From JABSQH01 sp965230015 (lineage in GTDB: Bacteria; Actinomycetota; Acidimicrobiia; Acidimicrobiales; Ilumatobacteraceae): 64,000 nt of DNA. The translations under genes and the position numbers were made by a program. Shown piece after piece: positions 7,521 through 16,481 of the stretch. Under the pieces are notes generated by a model. The model was not told the origin of the DNA. It did not search any database and saw only the letters and a list, made by a program, of their open reading frames with translations. Every line of letters begins with the position of its first letter. The first letter of the stretch is position 1. The DNA lies in assembly GCA_965230015.1 (NCBI GenBank), contig CBDDKF010000003.1:380051-444050 (forward strand), written 5' to 3'.

Positions 7521-9251
7521 TCAGCGCAGGACGGGGGTGTGCAGCGACGGGAGTTCGGGGTCGCGGGCGGCGAGGTCGAGCCACATCGTGGTCGGCAGGT
7601 CGATCTCGTCGTCCCAGCCGTCGATCGGTTCACTCCAGCCCGCGGCGCCGGGGCCGAACGCCTCGGCCGGCGTGTACGCGCACCCTTCGGTCGGGTACGT
7701 CATCGCCGCCCAGCCGCTTGCGGTGACCTGGCCCGTCGAGGTGATGATCCACTCGGAGTCGATCGTCCGGTCGGTGTCGGTCGTCTCGATCACCACCGGT
7801 TCGTGGTCGGCCCCGTTCGGCGGCATCGACCAGCCGCCGATGTCGACGGCGCAGGCCTGGCGGAACCCGGCCTCGATCACCGGGCCATACGCGTCGAGCT
7901 GCGTGCCGTCGAGCTCGGCGATCGTCAGCTTGATGTGCGGCGCGATCGCAGCATCGTCGAGCTGGATCGTGGCGTCGGTGGGCACGTCGCCGCGCACGCC
8001 CGGTGGCAGCGGGTCGCTGTCGCCCATGAATCCGAGCACTTGACCTGCGCGCACCGTGGTGCCCACGGTGGCGAGCGCACTCAGTCGGAGATGTGATGGC
8101 GCCGCACCGTCGTCGGTGCCGGGGTTGTCGTCGTTGAACCCGCTGATCGTGAAGCTTCGTCCGTCGATGGCGGTCACGGTGACGCTCACCGGTTCGCCCC
8201 GCGTGTCGTGGACGTCGGTCACGACGCCGTCGGTCACCGACAGCACCGGTTGCAGCTTCACCCCGAACACGATGCCGGGCGGCGTTGCGCTGCACAGCCC
8301 GGTGACCGCCATCAGCCCAGCTGCCGACGCGCCGTCGCTGTTGCTGTCGCCGTCAGTAACAGCATCAGTAGCGGCGCTGCCGCAGTCGGGGGCAGCGATT
8401 CTCGACGGGCCGAGCACCGGGAAGGCGATCGACACACGATCGTCGGTTCCCGGCGCAACGCCGGGAGGGAGACCAGCGCGGGCAAGCGCGTCGGCCTCGG
8501 CGAGCACCGGGTCGATCGGCAGGCCCGACAGGAACGAGAACACACCGAGCCAACGAGTCTGGTACTCGCGCACCGTGAGCACGTTGCCGGCCCCCGGCTT
8601 GGGGATGCGGTCCATCCAGGTCACATCGCGCGAGGCCAACGGGAAGTACCACATCACCGGAATCATCGACACGTCGTTGTCCCATTGCTCGAGGAAGCGT
8701 TGGACGTCTTCGACGGCGCGCTGGTCTTGGATGTGCGGCGGCGCCAGGTAGGCGTGGGGGTAGCCGGCGTAGTTGTTCCACGTGGACGCGATGAACTGGT
8801 ACGCACCCGACGCGTTGCCCCGGTTCGGCGGCAGCGTGTAATCGCCGCGCGACTCGAGGTAGCGGATTGTCGCCAAGATGTGCTCGAGCTGTTCGGGGAT
8901 GACCTGCACGTTCACCGGCGCGGGTGGCACCGTCGTGGGCGGCGGAGCGGTCGGCGGGGGTGTGGGCGCCGTCGTCGGCGCAGCCGCGGGTGGCGCAACC
9001 TCGGGCGGCGCGAGGCTTGAGGTCGTGGTTGCCGCAACCGTCGTCGTCGTGGTCGTGCTGGTGGTGGTCGTCGTCGTCGTCGACGTCGTGGTGGTGCTGG
9101 TCGACGTCGGCGGATCGGCCGGCACCGTCGAGTCGGTCGGCGTGGGCGCGTCTGGGTTCGCCGGCGCGTCGTCGGTAGGTGCGGCGGCCGTTGCGAGCAA
9201 CGCCGCAGCAACCACCGCGATGGGGGTGAAACGATTGGCTGGAGACTTCAT
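7521..9251 (-). CDS. Secreted lysozyme/transglycosylase-like protein with Thr-rich linker and degenerate M23-like domain
   Basis: 576 residues. Signal peptide at 1-24, then a ~100-residue linker almost wholly Thr, Pro, Ser and Ala (about 60-115), typical of cell-wall-spanning actinobacterial proteins. Residues ~118-210 resemble transglycosylase folds: IRYLESRGDY with a candidate catalytic Glu and NASGAYQFIASTW. The C-terminal half contains a LytM-like pattern (GVVTDVHD ... VGTTVRAGQVLGFMG) but the usual HxxxD and HxH zinc ligands are not evident, so that part is likely non-catalytic. Probably acts on peptidoglycan outside the cell. The start codon shares CATG with the divergent ROK gene's first possible start. 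Confidence 0.7.
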   Translation of the reverse strand: MKSPANRFTPIAVVAAALLATAAAPTDDAPANPDAPTPTDSTVPADPPTSTSTTTTSTTTTTTTSTTTTTTVAATTTSSLAPPEVAPPAAAPTTAPTPPPTAPPPTTVPPAPVNVQVIPEQLEHILATIRYLESRGDYTLPPNRGNASGAYQFIASTWNNYAGYPHAYLAPPHIQDQRAVEDVQRFLEQWDNDVSMIPVMWYFPLASRDVTWMDRIPKPGAGNVLTVREYQTRWLGVFSFLSGLPIDPVLAEADALARAGLPPGVAPGTDDRVSIAFPVLGPSRIAAPDCGSAATDAVTDGDSNSDGASAAGLMAVTGLCSATPPGIVFGVKLQPVLSVTDGVVTDVHDTRGEPVSVTVTAIDGRSFTISGFNDDNPGTDDGAAPSHLRLSALATVGTTVRAGQVLGFMGDSDPLPPGVRGDVPTDATIQLDDAAIAPHIKLTIAELDGTQLDAYGPVIEAGFRQACAVDIGGWSMPPNGADHEPVVIETTDTDRTIDSEWIITSTGQVTASGWAAMTYPTEGCAYTPAEAFGPGAAGWSEPIDGWDDEIDLPTTMWLDLAARDPELPSLHTPVLR

Positions 9252-10440
9252 GGCGGTGACGCGTCGTATGCCGGCCGCGCCCGCGGTCGACTCCGCTCTA
9301 CTGATACATCGGCACGGTAGCGGCGCCGCTCAAGATCGTTTTGTCGCGCTACCGTCCCGTCGCTTGGGCGACACGTTCACTCCCGGAACCACCACGACCA
9401 CGACTGAGATCTCGAGCGCAACGACCGCTTCCAGCGCGTCCGAGACGACAACCTCATCAGCTGCGTCGCCGTCGACGCCGGGGGCGACGGCCGAGACCGG
9501 TGACGGTGAGCGCGCCGACGGGCGTCATCCGGACGCGGCCGACGTCGTGCTCGCCGTCGATGTCGACGGCGCACGGTTCAGCGCCGGTTTGGTCACCGCC
9601 CGCGGCGAGCTGATCGACCGGTCGCGTGTCGATGTCGACCCCGATGCCGGCCCAGAGTCGCACTACACCGGGGTTGCTGCCGTGTGCAGCGACATGCTCG
9701 AGGCCGCGGAGCGCCGCTCGGGCACGCGCATCGTTGCCGTCGGCGTCGGCGTCGACGGTCCGCTCGATGATCTCAACGCCGTCAGCCCGGCGAGCCTCCC
9801 CGCATGGCGCGAGTTCCCACTGCGTCGTCGGCTCTCCGAGCTCACGGGTGCGCCGGTGTACGGCGACGTCGACGCAAGGGTGTTGGCCCTCGCAGAGGGC
9901 TGGCGCGGCGCCGCGCAGGGACACACCAACTTCTGCGCAATCACCGTGTCGGCCACCGTCGCCGGTGGCATCGTGCTCGACGACGACCTGCTCGACGGCG
10001 GCGCCGGCAGCGGCGGCAACATCGGCCACGTCGTGGTCGTGCCCGGCGGTCGAAGGTGCCGCTGCGGCGCCCAGGGCTGCCTCGACGCCGAAGCCAGCGG
10101 CCTGGCGATCGAGGCGATCACGGGGCGCCCGCCGTCGGAACCGACCTACGAGATCATGCAGCGCACCGGCCGACTGGTCGGGCGTGCTGCGGCGAGCGTG
10201 TGCAACGCACTCGACCTCAGCCTGGTCGTGGTCGGCGGATCGGTGGCCGCGGGCTTCGCCGCCACGTTCTTTCACGCCGCGCAGACCGAACTCGATGAAC
10301 GGGCCACCCAGCCGTACAGCACCGGCGCACGGATCACGCCCTCGCGCTTGGGCGAGACGGGCCCGTTGATCGGAGCCGGGGCGATCGGTTGGCGCGGTGC
10401 CCGTCGAGCGCGCCGGCAGGCAGCGGCGCGCCGTCGCTAG
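9250..10440 (+). CDS. ROK-family protein (sugar kinase/repressor superfamily)
   Basis: 396 residues if begun at ATG 9250; the true start is uncertain. The first ~95 residues are low-complexity Thr/Ser/Ala, and the ROK fold begins at VVLAVDVDGARFSAGLV, so a later GTG/TTG (for example TTG 9364 or GTG 9547) would leave a proper promoter region. The zinc site CRCGAQGC (residues ~270-277) and the preceding GHVVVVPGG are intact. The catalytic Asp lies in GDVDAR (~208), where the usual END is DVD. Such proteins are glucokinases, other hexose kinases or, with an added HTH, repressors; no HTH is seen. It ends just before the convergent DUF418 gene. Confidence 0.8.
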   Translation: MAVTRRMPAAPAVDSALLIHRHGSGAAQDRFVALPSRRLGDTFTPGTTTTTTEISSATTASSASETTTSSAASPSTPGATAETGDGERADGRHPDAADVVLAVDVDGARFSAGLVTARGELIDRSRVDVDPDAGPESHYTGVAAVCSDMLEAAERRSGTRIVAVGVGVDGPLDDLNAVSPASLPAWREFPLRRRLSELTGAPVYGDVDARVLALAEGWRGAAQGHTNFCAITVSATVAGGIVLDDDLLDGGAGSGGNIGHVVVVPGGRRCRCGAQGCLDAEASGLAIEAITGRPPSEPTYEIMQRTGRLVGRAAASVCNALDLSLVVVGGSVAAGFAATFFHAAQTELDERATQPYSTGARITPSRLGETGPLIGAGAIGWRGARRARRQAAARRR

Positions 10441-11564
10441 CCGCCGAGTACCCGGTACAACCGCTCTGCGGGGCCGCGCCCGAGCCGCCGCTCCCACAGT
10501 GCAGCCGCGGCGATCGACACCACCCAGAAGCAGACTGCGAAGGTCAATGCCACGTCGAGCCCGGCTGGTTGGATCCAGCCGAGCGAGTCGACGCAGATGT
10601 AGTAGACGAGGATGTGCAGGAGGTACAGCGACAGCGTCATCTGCCCTGCGATGCGCAACGGGCTGGTCGCTCGCGGGAAGCGCTCGGCGCACCAGTCGAG
10701 CAGTCCGTAGGCGAGCAGCGCGGTCCCGAGCGCGCTGAGCACGTACATCCCGCCGCGATCGAGCGGGTCCGTCGAGAGCGCCACCATCGACCAGGGCGTC
10801 GACGCCGTGTCGGAGATCACGGTGGCCATTCCGAACATCGTCGTCCCGGCGATCAGCGCAACCGGACGCCACCAGTCGGTGTGCAGCGCTCGGCCGAGGA
10901 CCATGCCTGCACAGAAGAACGCCAACCACGGCAGCAAGGGGTGTGTCCCGTTGACCCACAGACCGAACACGTAGTCCTGCGGTGACCCGTCGGGGGGATT
11001 GGTCAGCCACGTGGTGCTCTCGCCGGCCTCGGCGCGATCGAAGCGCCACATGCGCAGTGCCCAACCGAGTGCGGCGGCCACGACGCCGATCGCCACCAGC
11101 CATCGGCTGCGCCAGGTGAACATCACCGCCGCAAGCACGAACATGCCGCCGTAGAACGGGATGATCGTGCCCGGCCACGCCGCATCGAGGGCGACACCGC
11201 AGGCGTACAGCACCACGCCGCGTCGTATGAGTCGCCAGCGCATCGCCGTGCGGGCGTCGCGCAGATCGAGGTCGCTCGTGCTCGTGTGCGTGGCCCGACG
11301 TGTCGACTCGGTCATCAAGGTCACGCCGACGCCGGCGACGAGCACGAACGTGGCCGCGAAACGCGTCGACAAGGGCCCGGTCCATGGGTTGAACAGGTCC
11401 GCCGCCCATCCGCTCCCGGTGTCGCCGCCACCATCGATCAGCAGGTAGCCGTGGTAGTTCATCACCACGACGCCGATCAGCGCGACGCCGCGCACCACGT
11501 CGGGGCCGGGCAAGCGACGACGGGTGGCGACGCTCGTCGGGTGGGTTGCCGAGTCGAGCGTCAC
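10441..11564 (-). CDS. DUF418 / heparan-N-acetyltransferase-like membrane protein
   Basis: About 374 residues, GTG start, with roughly ten membrane segments. The N-terminal GPDVVRGVALIGVVVMNY and the C-terminal LSLYLLHILVYY, ending RGPAERLYRVL, are characteristic of the DUF418/DUF1624 group of membrane acyltransferase-like proteins. Substrate unknown. It begins one base after the stop of the racemase-like gene and is therefore the last gene of the dedA-mftE-mftF-racemase-like operon. That placement suggests a link to envelope or glycan modification, but this is inference only. Confidence 0.75.
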
Positions 11565-11565
11565 G

Positions 11566-12492
11566 TCAGCGCCAGTCGAACTCGTCGACCGTCGTCATCG
11601 TCAGCGGCCGCTGAAGATCGACCCAGTCGCCGATCTCGGGGACGGAATCACCAGCGGGGACGAACACCATCGAGGTGTGCATGTGCGGCGGTTCGAGCAG
11701 GGTCAGCCGTCGTCGATCGAAGTGAAACGGGCTGCGCCCATCGGGGAGTCTGGCCACGCCGTTTGCGCTGCCGGCGCCGATCATCACGATTGTGCCGTCA
11801 CCGGGGGCGGGGACCTGCCGGTACCCGACGGGCTGATCGCGTTCGGCCGGTTGCTGGGCCACGACTTGGGCGTCGAGGTGCATCGTGGACTTGTTCCCGT
11901 GCCACAGTGCGGTGCCCATGCGGAGGCGGTACTCGCGATCGTTCGGGAGTTCGGCGTACGTCGTCGGGTCGAGATGGCTGACCCACGCAGGGAGATCGAG
12001 ATCGATGCCGTCGAGCGCACTCAGCACGTCGGCGCGAGTGTCGGCGTACGCGTCGAGCGGCGGGTGCACGCTGACGCCGACCACGTCGAGTCCGGCGCGT
12101 CGAGCGAGGTCGATCAGCGTCGCGCTGCCGCCGTAGCGGTGCATCGACGAGCGCAACTTGACGACGACGCTGCGCCTCCAGCCCTGCAGCACAGCGATGT
12201 GTTCGGGCGCCCCCACGGTGAGAATCGTCGACGGCCGGTCAGCGAGGGCCGGCGGGATCGTCAGGGTGGGAGTGAGCACCACCGCTCGGACGTCTCCCGG
12301 CACGTCGGCGAGCTCATGCACCGTGCCGACAGCGATCGTGTCGGCGAACTCGGCGGCGAACTCGGCCAGCCAACGGCGTCCGAAGCCGTAGCCGTTGCCC
12401 TTCACCACCGGGACCAAACCGTCGACGTCGTTCGCGATTCGGGCGACCTGGCCGCGCCACAACGCGGTCCGAATGGTCAGCCGAATGGTCAC
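11566..12492 (-). CDS. Alanine racemase-like PLP protein
   Basis: 308 residues from GTG 12492; shorter than typical alanine racemases (~370). The PLP lysine is Lys31 in VVKGNGYGFG, matching the alanine-racemase VVKANAYG motif, and the barrel-type N-terminal domain continues with KLRSSMHRYGG. The small C-terminal beta domain is present in reduced form (VFVPAGDSVPEIGDWV). Its GTG overlaps the TGA of mftF (GTGA), so translation is probably coupled to the mycofactocin glycosyltransferase. It may not be a housekeeping alr; the substrate is open. Confidence 0.75.
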   Translation of the reverse strand: MTIRLTIRTALWRGQVARIANDVDGLVPVVKGNGYGFGRRWLAEFAAEFADTIAVGTVHELADVPGDVRAVVLTPTLTIPPALADRPSTILTVGAPEHIAVLQGWRRSVVVKLRSSMHRYGGSATLIDLARRAGLDVVGVSVHPPLDAYADTRADVLSALDGIDLDLPAWVSHLDPTTYAELPNDREYRLRMGTALWHGNKSTMHLDAQVVAQQPAERDQPVGYRQVPAPGDGTIVMIGAGSANGVARLPDGRSPFHFDRRRLTLLEPPHMHTSMVFVPAGDSVPEIGDWVDLQRPLTMTTVDEFDWR

Positions 12493-13850
12493 CTGGGCAA
12501 CGTAGCCCCGCGCCGCGATGCTCGGGCGCCGCGCCCGGGAAACGCCCGGAGGCGGGGGAGCAGCGGGTCGGCGGTGCGGTGGGCGAGCGCGCCACGCCAC
12601 ACGCCCCACCCGTAGGCCATGTCGCGCAGCAGCGGTACGCGCCGCGGCCTGAGCAGTGCCGCCAGCAGCAGCCAGCGACGGGCACGTCGGGATGCGAGGG
12701 CAGCGACGATGGCGACCGGCCACCACACTCGCCACGTCGCATCGGCGAACTGGCGGATGCTGGCCACGTGGCCACGTAGCGCCAGGCTCACGGCACGGCG
12801 TCGGGGTACCTGCGGGAGCCGGGGGACCAACGCAGCGGCGCTGGCGCCGGCGACGAGCGCTGCGGCGGCCGGTTGACCTGCGACGGCGAGTGCGGCGGTG
12901 CCGATGCTCCACGGGTTGCTGCGCATCGGAGCAACGGCACCAGGGTGGCGCATGGCGAGCGGTGCCGCCGACGTGCCATACGCCGCATGTTGGGCGAGCG
13001 TTGCGCGCTCCGACGGTCGCGGGCGATGCCACACTGCGACCGCGGGTTCGTAGCGACATCGCCAGCCAGCGTCGTCGAGGCGCCACACCAGGTCGACGTC
13101 CTCGCCAACGCGCAGGCGCTCGTCGAAACCGCCGACGTGGTCGAACGCGTCGGTGCGCACGATGATCGCCGCGGCGGGCACGTAGCTGACGCGGGTGCCG
13201 GAGCGAATACGCGCTCGATCGGGTCCGAGATCGAGCGACGAGCCCACCTCGCCGCGCACTCGCGGGGCGACGAGCCCAACCGCCGGATCGTCGAAGTGTG
13301 GAAGCAGCCGGTCGATCCAATCGTTGGGTGTGCTCACGTCGCGGTCGACGAAGGCGACGAACGGCGTGGTGACGACGGTGCGACCCGCGTTGCGCGCTGC
13401 GGCCGGGCCGCGGTTGGTCGGCAGCCGCAATCGTGCGCCCGCGATTGGCTCCGGCGAGCCGTCGTCGACGGTGACGCGGTGGTCGTCGCGGACGGTCCCG
13501 CCCAGTTGTGGCGTCACCACGGTGACGTCGCTGCGGTGCGGGCCGACGTGGCGATCGACGACCGGGTGGACCGCGCCGCAATCGAGCAGTCGATCGATCA
13601 CCTTCTGTTCGGCGGCCGACGGCACGATGCGCCGGCCAGCTTCGAGGCGCTCGAGGAGCGGGCGCGCCGCCGCAGCGAAGGTGAACACACCGAGTGGCGA
13701 TCCGGCGAGCAGGGTGATCCCGTTCGCTACGCCGCCGGTTGGCCCGCTGGGCGAGTCGATGCGCTCCCAGGTCGCGTCGACGACGAACGCACGAGATCGG
13801 TCGCCCGGCGAATCCGCGAGGCGGGCGTCACCGTCGCGTGGCGTCGTCAT
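12489..13850 (-). CDS. mftF: Mycofactocin system glycosyltransferase MftF
   Basis: 453 residues with the MftF layout: a PqqD-like N-terminal domain (about 20-100, including LLAGSPLGVFTF) and a GT2 domain with DDGS (129-132), NRGPAAARNAG, the DxD-type FVDRDVS (167-172), VSYVPAAAIIV and GEDVDLVWRL (249-258). The C-terminal ~150 residues are hydrophobic and probably membrane-associated. MftF adds oligoglucose chains to the redox cofactor mycofactocin. The ATG overlaps the TGA of mftE (ATGA) and its TGA overlaps the next GTG. The N-terminal PqqD-like domain plus these GT motifs separate it from ordinary GT2 enzymes. Confidence 0.88.
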   Translation of the reverse strand: MTTPRDGDARLADSPGDRSRAFVVDATWERIDSPSGPTGGVANGITLLAGSPLGVFTFAAAARPLLERLEAGRRIVPSAAEQKVIDRLLDCGAVHPVVDRHVGPHRSDVTVVTPQLGGTVRDDHRVTVDDGSPEPIAGARLRLPTNRGPAAARNAGRTVVTTPFVAFVDRDVSTPNDWIDRLLPHFDDPAVGLVAPRVRGEVGSSLDLGPDRARIRSGTRVSYVPAAAIIVRTDAFDHVGGFDERLRVGEDVDLVWRLDDAGWRCRYEPAVAVWHRPRPSERATLAQHAAYGTSAAPLAMRHPGAVAPMRSNPWSIGTAALAVAGQPAAAALVAGASAAALVPRLPQVPRRRAVSLALRGHVASIRQFADATWRVWWPVAIVAALASRRARRWLLLAALLRPRRVPLLRDMAYGWGVWRGALAHRTADPLLPRLRAFPGRGARASRRGATLPR

Positions 13851-14566
13851 TCGGTGTGCAGCGTGACCGGCCGCCACCGTTCCACGTGCAGCAGGAGGTC
13901 GTCGACGAACGCAGCGATGAACTCGTCGCCCTCGCCGCCGCTCGCCCCGGCTGGATCGCCGAGCACGCCGTTCGGGCTGACCGCGGCGACGCCGTGAGCG
14001 CGGAGTTCGTCGATGGTCGTGGCAGCACCTGGTGCGGCGTGCTCGAGGCGGACGAGGCCGGGATCGATCGCCAGCATCAACGAGGTTTCGATCCGTCCCG
14101 CGTGCAGATCGGGTGGACCGCCGTCGGCGCGCTGCGGCCAACGGGGCGACCATACGGTGGCCTGCCGGCCTTCGCCGGTAACGGTCTCGATCGCGGCGTG
14201 AAGCGCTTCGTGGTTGCCGCCGTGCGCGTTGACGAACACCACACCTGCCGCCCAGTCGGCGCTGCGACACAGTTCCACCGCCACCGTGGTGAGAGCCGCC
14301 GTGCCGATCGACAGCGTTCCGGCGAAACCGGCATGTTCGCCAGAGGCCCCAATGGCGATCGTCGGGCCCAGCGCCAGGCCGTCGGTGCGCGAGAGGGCGC
14401 GGGCGGCCAACTCCTGGGCGACGAGGGTGTCGGTGTTGAGCGGCAGGTGGGGGCCGTGCTGTTCGATCGACCCGGTCGGGATCAACACGACGGGACGCAG
14501 CGTCCCGTCGTCGGTGTGCCCGCGGGCCTGTTCGACGTCGGTCCACGTCGCTTCGCCGAGCCGCAT
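13847..14566 (-). CDS. mftE: Mycofactocin precursor peptidase MftE (creatininase family)
   Basis: 239 residues of the creatininase fold. Metal ligands are visible: Glu35 and His37 in GSIEQHGPH, Asp46 in NTDT, and His115 in VNAHGGNHEA; IETS further on supplies the late Glu. In mycofactocin systems MftE cuts the modified C-terminal Val-Tyr dipeptide from the precursor. Assignment as MftE rather than a creatinine hydrolase rests on direct coupling to mftF. It starts 2 bases after the dedA stop. Confidence 0.85.
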   Translation of the reverse strand: MRLGEATWTDVEQARGHTDDGTLRPVVLIPTGSIEQHGPHLPLNTDTLVAQELAARALSRTDGLALGPTIAIGASGEHAGFAGTLSIGTAALTTVAVELCRSADWAAGVVFVNAHGGNHEALHAAIETVTGEGRQATVWSPRWPQRADGGPPDLHAGRIETSLMLAIDPGLVRLEHAAPGAATTIDELRAHGVAAVSPNGVLGDPAGASGGEGDEFIAAFVDDLLLHVERWRPVTLHTE

Positions 14567-14568
14567 GG

Positions 14569-15225
14569 TCAGCTACTCGGTGCGGGCGTCGACGGTTCCG
14601 TGGGCTCGGTGCTCGCCTTGCGGCGGTCGCGCACCCAGCGAATCACCTCGACCAGCCCGGTGATCGTGAGCGCTGTGCCGAAGGCGAGCCAGAAGGCGAG
14701 CGCATGGTTGTCTTCGAAGGCTTGCCCGAACAGGAAGCCGAGGCCCGCTGCATAGGTGGCCCAGATCGTCCCGGCGATGGCCACCCACCCTGCGAACCAG
14801 GCCCGCGGCTGGTGGGTGATTCCCGACGAGATCGTCAAGATCGTGCGCCCGCCGGGAATGAAGCGGGCGGTAATCAACAGCATCCCGCCGCGTTTCTTGA
14901 TCTGTCGGCCGGCAGCATCGAGTCGATCGAGGCGCGCCGGTTTTCGTCCGGCCCATCGGCGCACCGGTCCCTCGAACCGCCGACCGATGATGTACGCGAG
15001 GTTGTCGCCGAGGAACGCGCCGAGCGCGCCGGCGAAGATCACCAGGATCAGCTCCTGGTTGCCGGTACCGGCGGCCACGCCGCCGATGATCACCGTGGTT
15101 TCGCCTGGCACGACCGGGAACACCGAGTCGAGGAAGGCCACAGAGAAAATGACCAACAGGAACCACCAGTTCGATGAGACGCTCTCGATCCAGTCGGTGA
15201 CGTCGCTGATGATGCTGGCGACCAT
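14569..15225 (-). CDS. DedA-family membrane protein
   Basis: 218 residues. The DedA/SNARE-associated core is clear: FPVVPGETTVIIGGVAAG, GAFLGDNLAYIIGRRFEG, and the loop ARFIPGGRTILTISSG with its conserved Arg and Pro-Gly-Gly. DedA proteins are lipid scramblases or undecaprenyl-phosphate transporters in recent work and help keep membrane homeostasis. It is the first gene of the operon that continues with mftE and mftF. The tail is Thr/Pro-rich and likely cytosolic. Confidence 0.9.
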   Translation of the reverse strand: MVASIISDVTDWIESVSSNWWFLLVIFSVAFLDSVFPVVPGETTVIIGGVAAGTGNQELILVIFAGALGAFLGDNLAYIIGRRFEGPVRRWAGRKPARLDRLDAAGRQIKKRGGMLLITARFIPGGRTILTISSGITHQPRAWFAGWVAIAGTIWATYAAGLGFLFGQAFEDNHALAFWLAFGTALTITGLVEVIRWVRDRRKASTEPTEPSTPAPSS

Positions 15226-15386
15226 GCGCCCCTGACGCTACCCGTCAGGCGGTCGTCGCACCGTCGCAGCGCGCCGCAGATTCTCGGCGTCGTGGCTGGC
15301 GGTCGTCGCCATGGCGCACGCCGAGAAGCACCAGCTCGGGTGTGGGAGCGTCGCCGCACAGCGTCGAGCCTGAAAGGATCATCACC
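15226..15386. promoter_or_regulatory. Divergent intergenic region, dedA operon / GNAT gene
   Basis: 161 bases between divergent starts, so it must hold promoters for both the dedA-mftE-mftF operon and the acetyltransferase gene. A ribosome site AAAGGA at about 15373-15378 precedes GTG 15387 and fixes that start. I see no convincing -35/-10 pair or operator. Confidence 0.5.
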
Positions 15387-16424
15387 GTGACGGCGATGTC
15401 GATCACCACCGAGCGTCTGGTGCTGCGCCCATGGCGGAGCGCGGATGCCGACGACTTGGCGCAGATGAATACCGACATCGAGGTGTCGGCCGATCTCGGA
15501 GGGCCACTGTTGCGAGTGGCCAGCGATCGCAAGCTCGAACGGTTTCAGCGCACGTTCGAGCTGCACGGGCTCACCCGGTGGGTCGTCAGCGACCACGAGG
15601 GCCGTTTTCTGGGGTATTGCGGGATCGTCCCCAACCCAGATGATCACCCGCTTGGACGGCACTACGACCTGGGGTGGCGGCTGACCCGCAACGCCTGGGG
15701 TCGTGGGTACGCAACTGAAGCTGCGCTCGCCGCGCTGGATGATGCGTTCATGCGTCTCGACGTCGCTGAGGTGCTCGCCTACACCGCACCGGACAACGCT
15801 CGATCGCAAGCGGTGATGGGACGACTTGGTTTGCGACGTCGCCCCGACCTCGACTTCTCCGAGCACCACGACGAACTCGGGCTGTGGACCGGTTTGGTCT
15901 GGTCGATCACCCGATCCGAGGGGGTTCGATCGACGACCGTGCACATCGACACGCGTACGGCCACGCCGGGCGACGCCGTTGCGGTCGAGGCGTACCACGC
16001 CCGATGCTTCGAGCGCACCTACGCCGCTCAGCTCGCCGCGGGTGAGTTCCGTCCGCCCGACCGCGCTGGCACGCGGGCGCAGCTGCGCGGCTGGTTCCAG
16101 CCGGGCTCGGACGTCGATACGCAGATCGTCGAGCGCCAGGGTGCACCGATCGCCCACTTCTCTGTGAGTGGGAATCGGCTCGTTCATCTGTTCGTCGACC
16201 CCGCACACCAGGGATCGGGCATCGGCGGTCAGCTATTGGCGAAGGCCGAGGCGACGATCGCCCGGGGTGGCCACGAGGAGAGCGAGTTGCACGTGCGCGT
16301 CGAGAACGAAGCGGCGATTGGGTTCTACACGCAGGCGGGGTGGGCGATGACCGATCGAGTGTTGCGCACCGTCGAACACGGCATCGCCTACGACGAGCAT
16401 GTGATGGTGAAGCGGCCGCCTTGA
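15387..16424 (+). CDS. Tandem GNAT-domain N-acetyltransferase
   Basis: 345 residues from GTG 15387, chosen because AAAGGA lies 8-9 bases before it. The first GNAT domain (1-175) is of the RimJ/RimL type (TTERLVLRPWRSADADDL, GWRLTRNAWGRGYATEA). The second (about 185-345) is a different GNAT branch with VDPAHQGSGIGGQLLAKAE, the acetyl-CoA pyrophosphate loop. Both loops look intact, so both halves may bind acetyl-CoA. Target unknown. Confidence 0.85.
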   Translation: MTAMSITTERLVLRPWRSADADDLAQMNTDIEVSADLGGPLLRVASDRKLERFQRTFELHGLTRWVVSDHEGRFLGYCGIVPNPDDHPLGRHYDLGWRLTRNAWGRGYATEAALAALDDAFMRLDVAEVLAYTAPDNARSQAVMGRLGLRRRPDLDFSEHHDELGLWTGLVWSITRSEGVRSTTVHIDTRTATPGDAVAVEAYHARCFERTYAAQLAAGEFRPPDRAGTRAQLRGWFQPGSDVDTQIVERQGAPIAHFSVSGNRLVHLFVDPAHQGSGIGGQLLAKAEATIARGGHEESELHVRVENEAAIGFYTQAGWAMTDRVLRTVEHGIAYDEHVMVKRPP

Positions 16425-16481
16425 TGGCGGTTGGTCGCGGTCGATGGCCGTCGCACGCGTACTCGCCCGCTCAGCTCAAGA

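Noticed and set aside
8912..9211. Arg/Pro-rich minus-strand frame near the secreted protein's linker
   Set aside because: It is the Thr-rich linker read in another frame.
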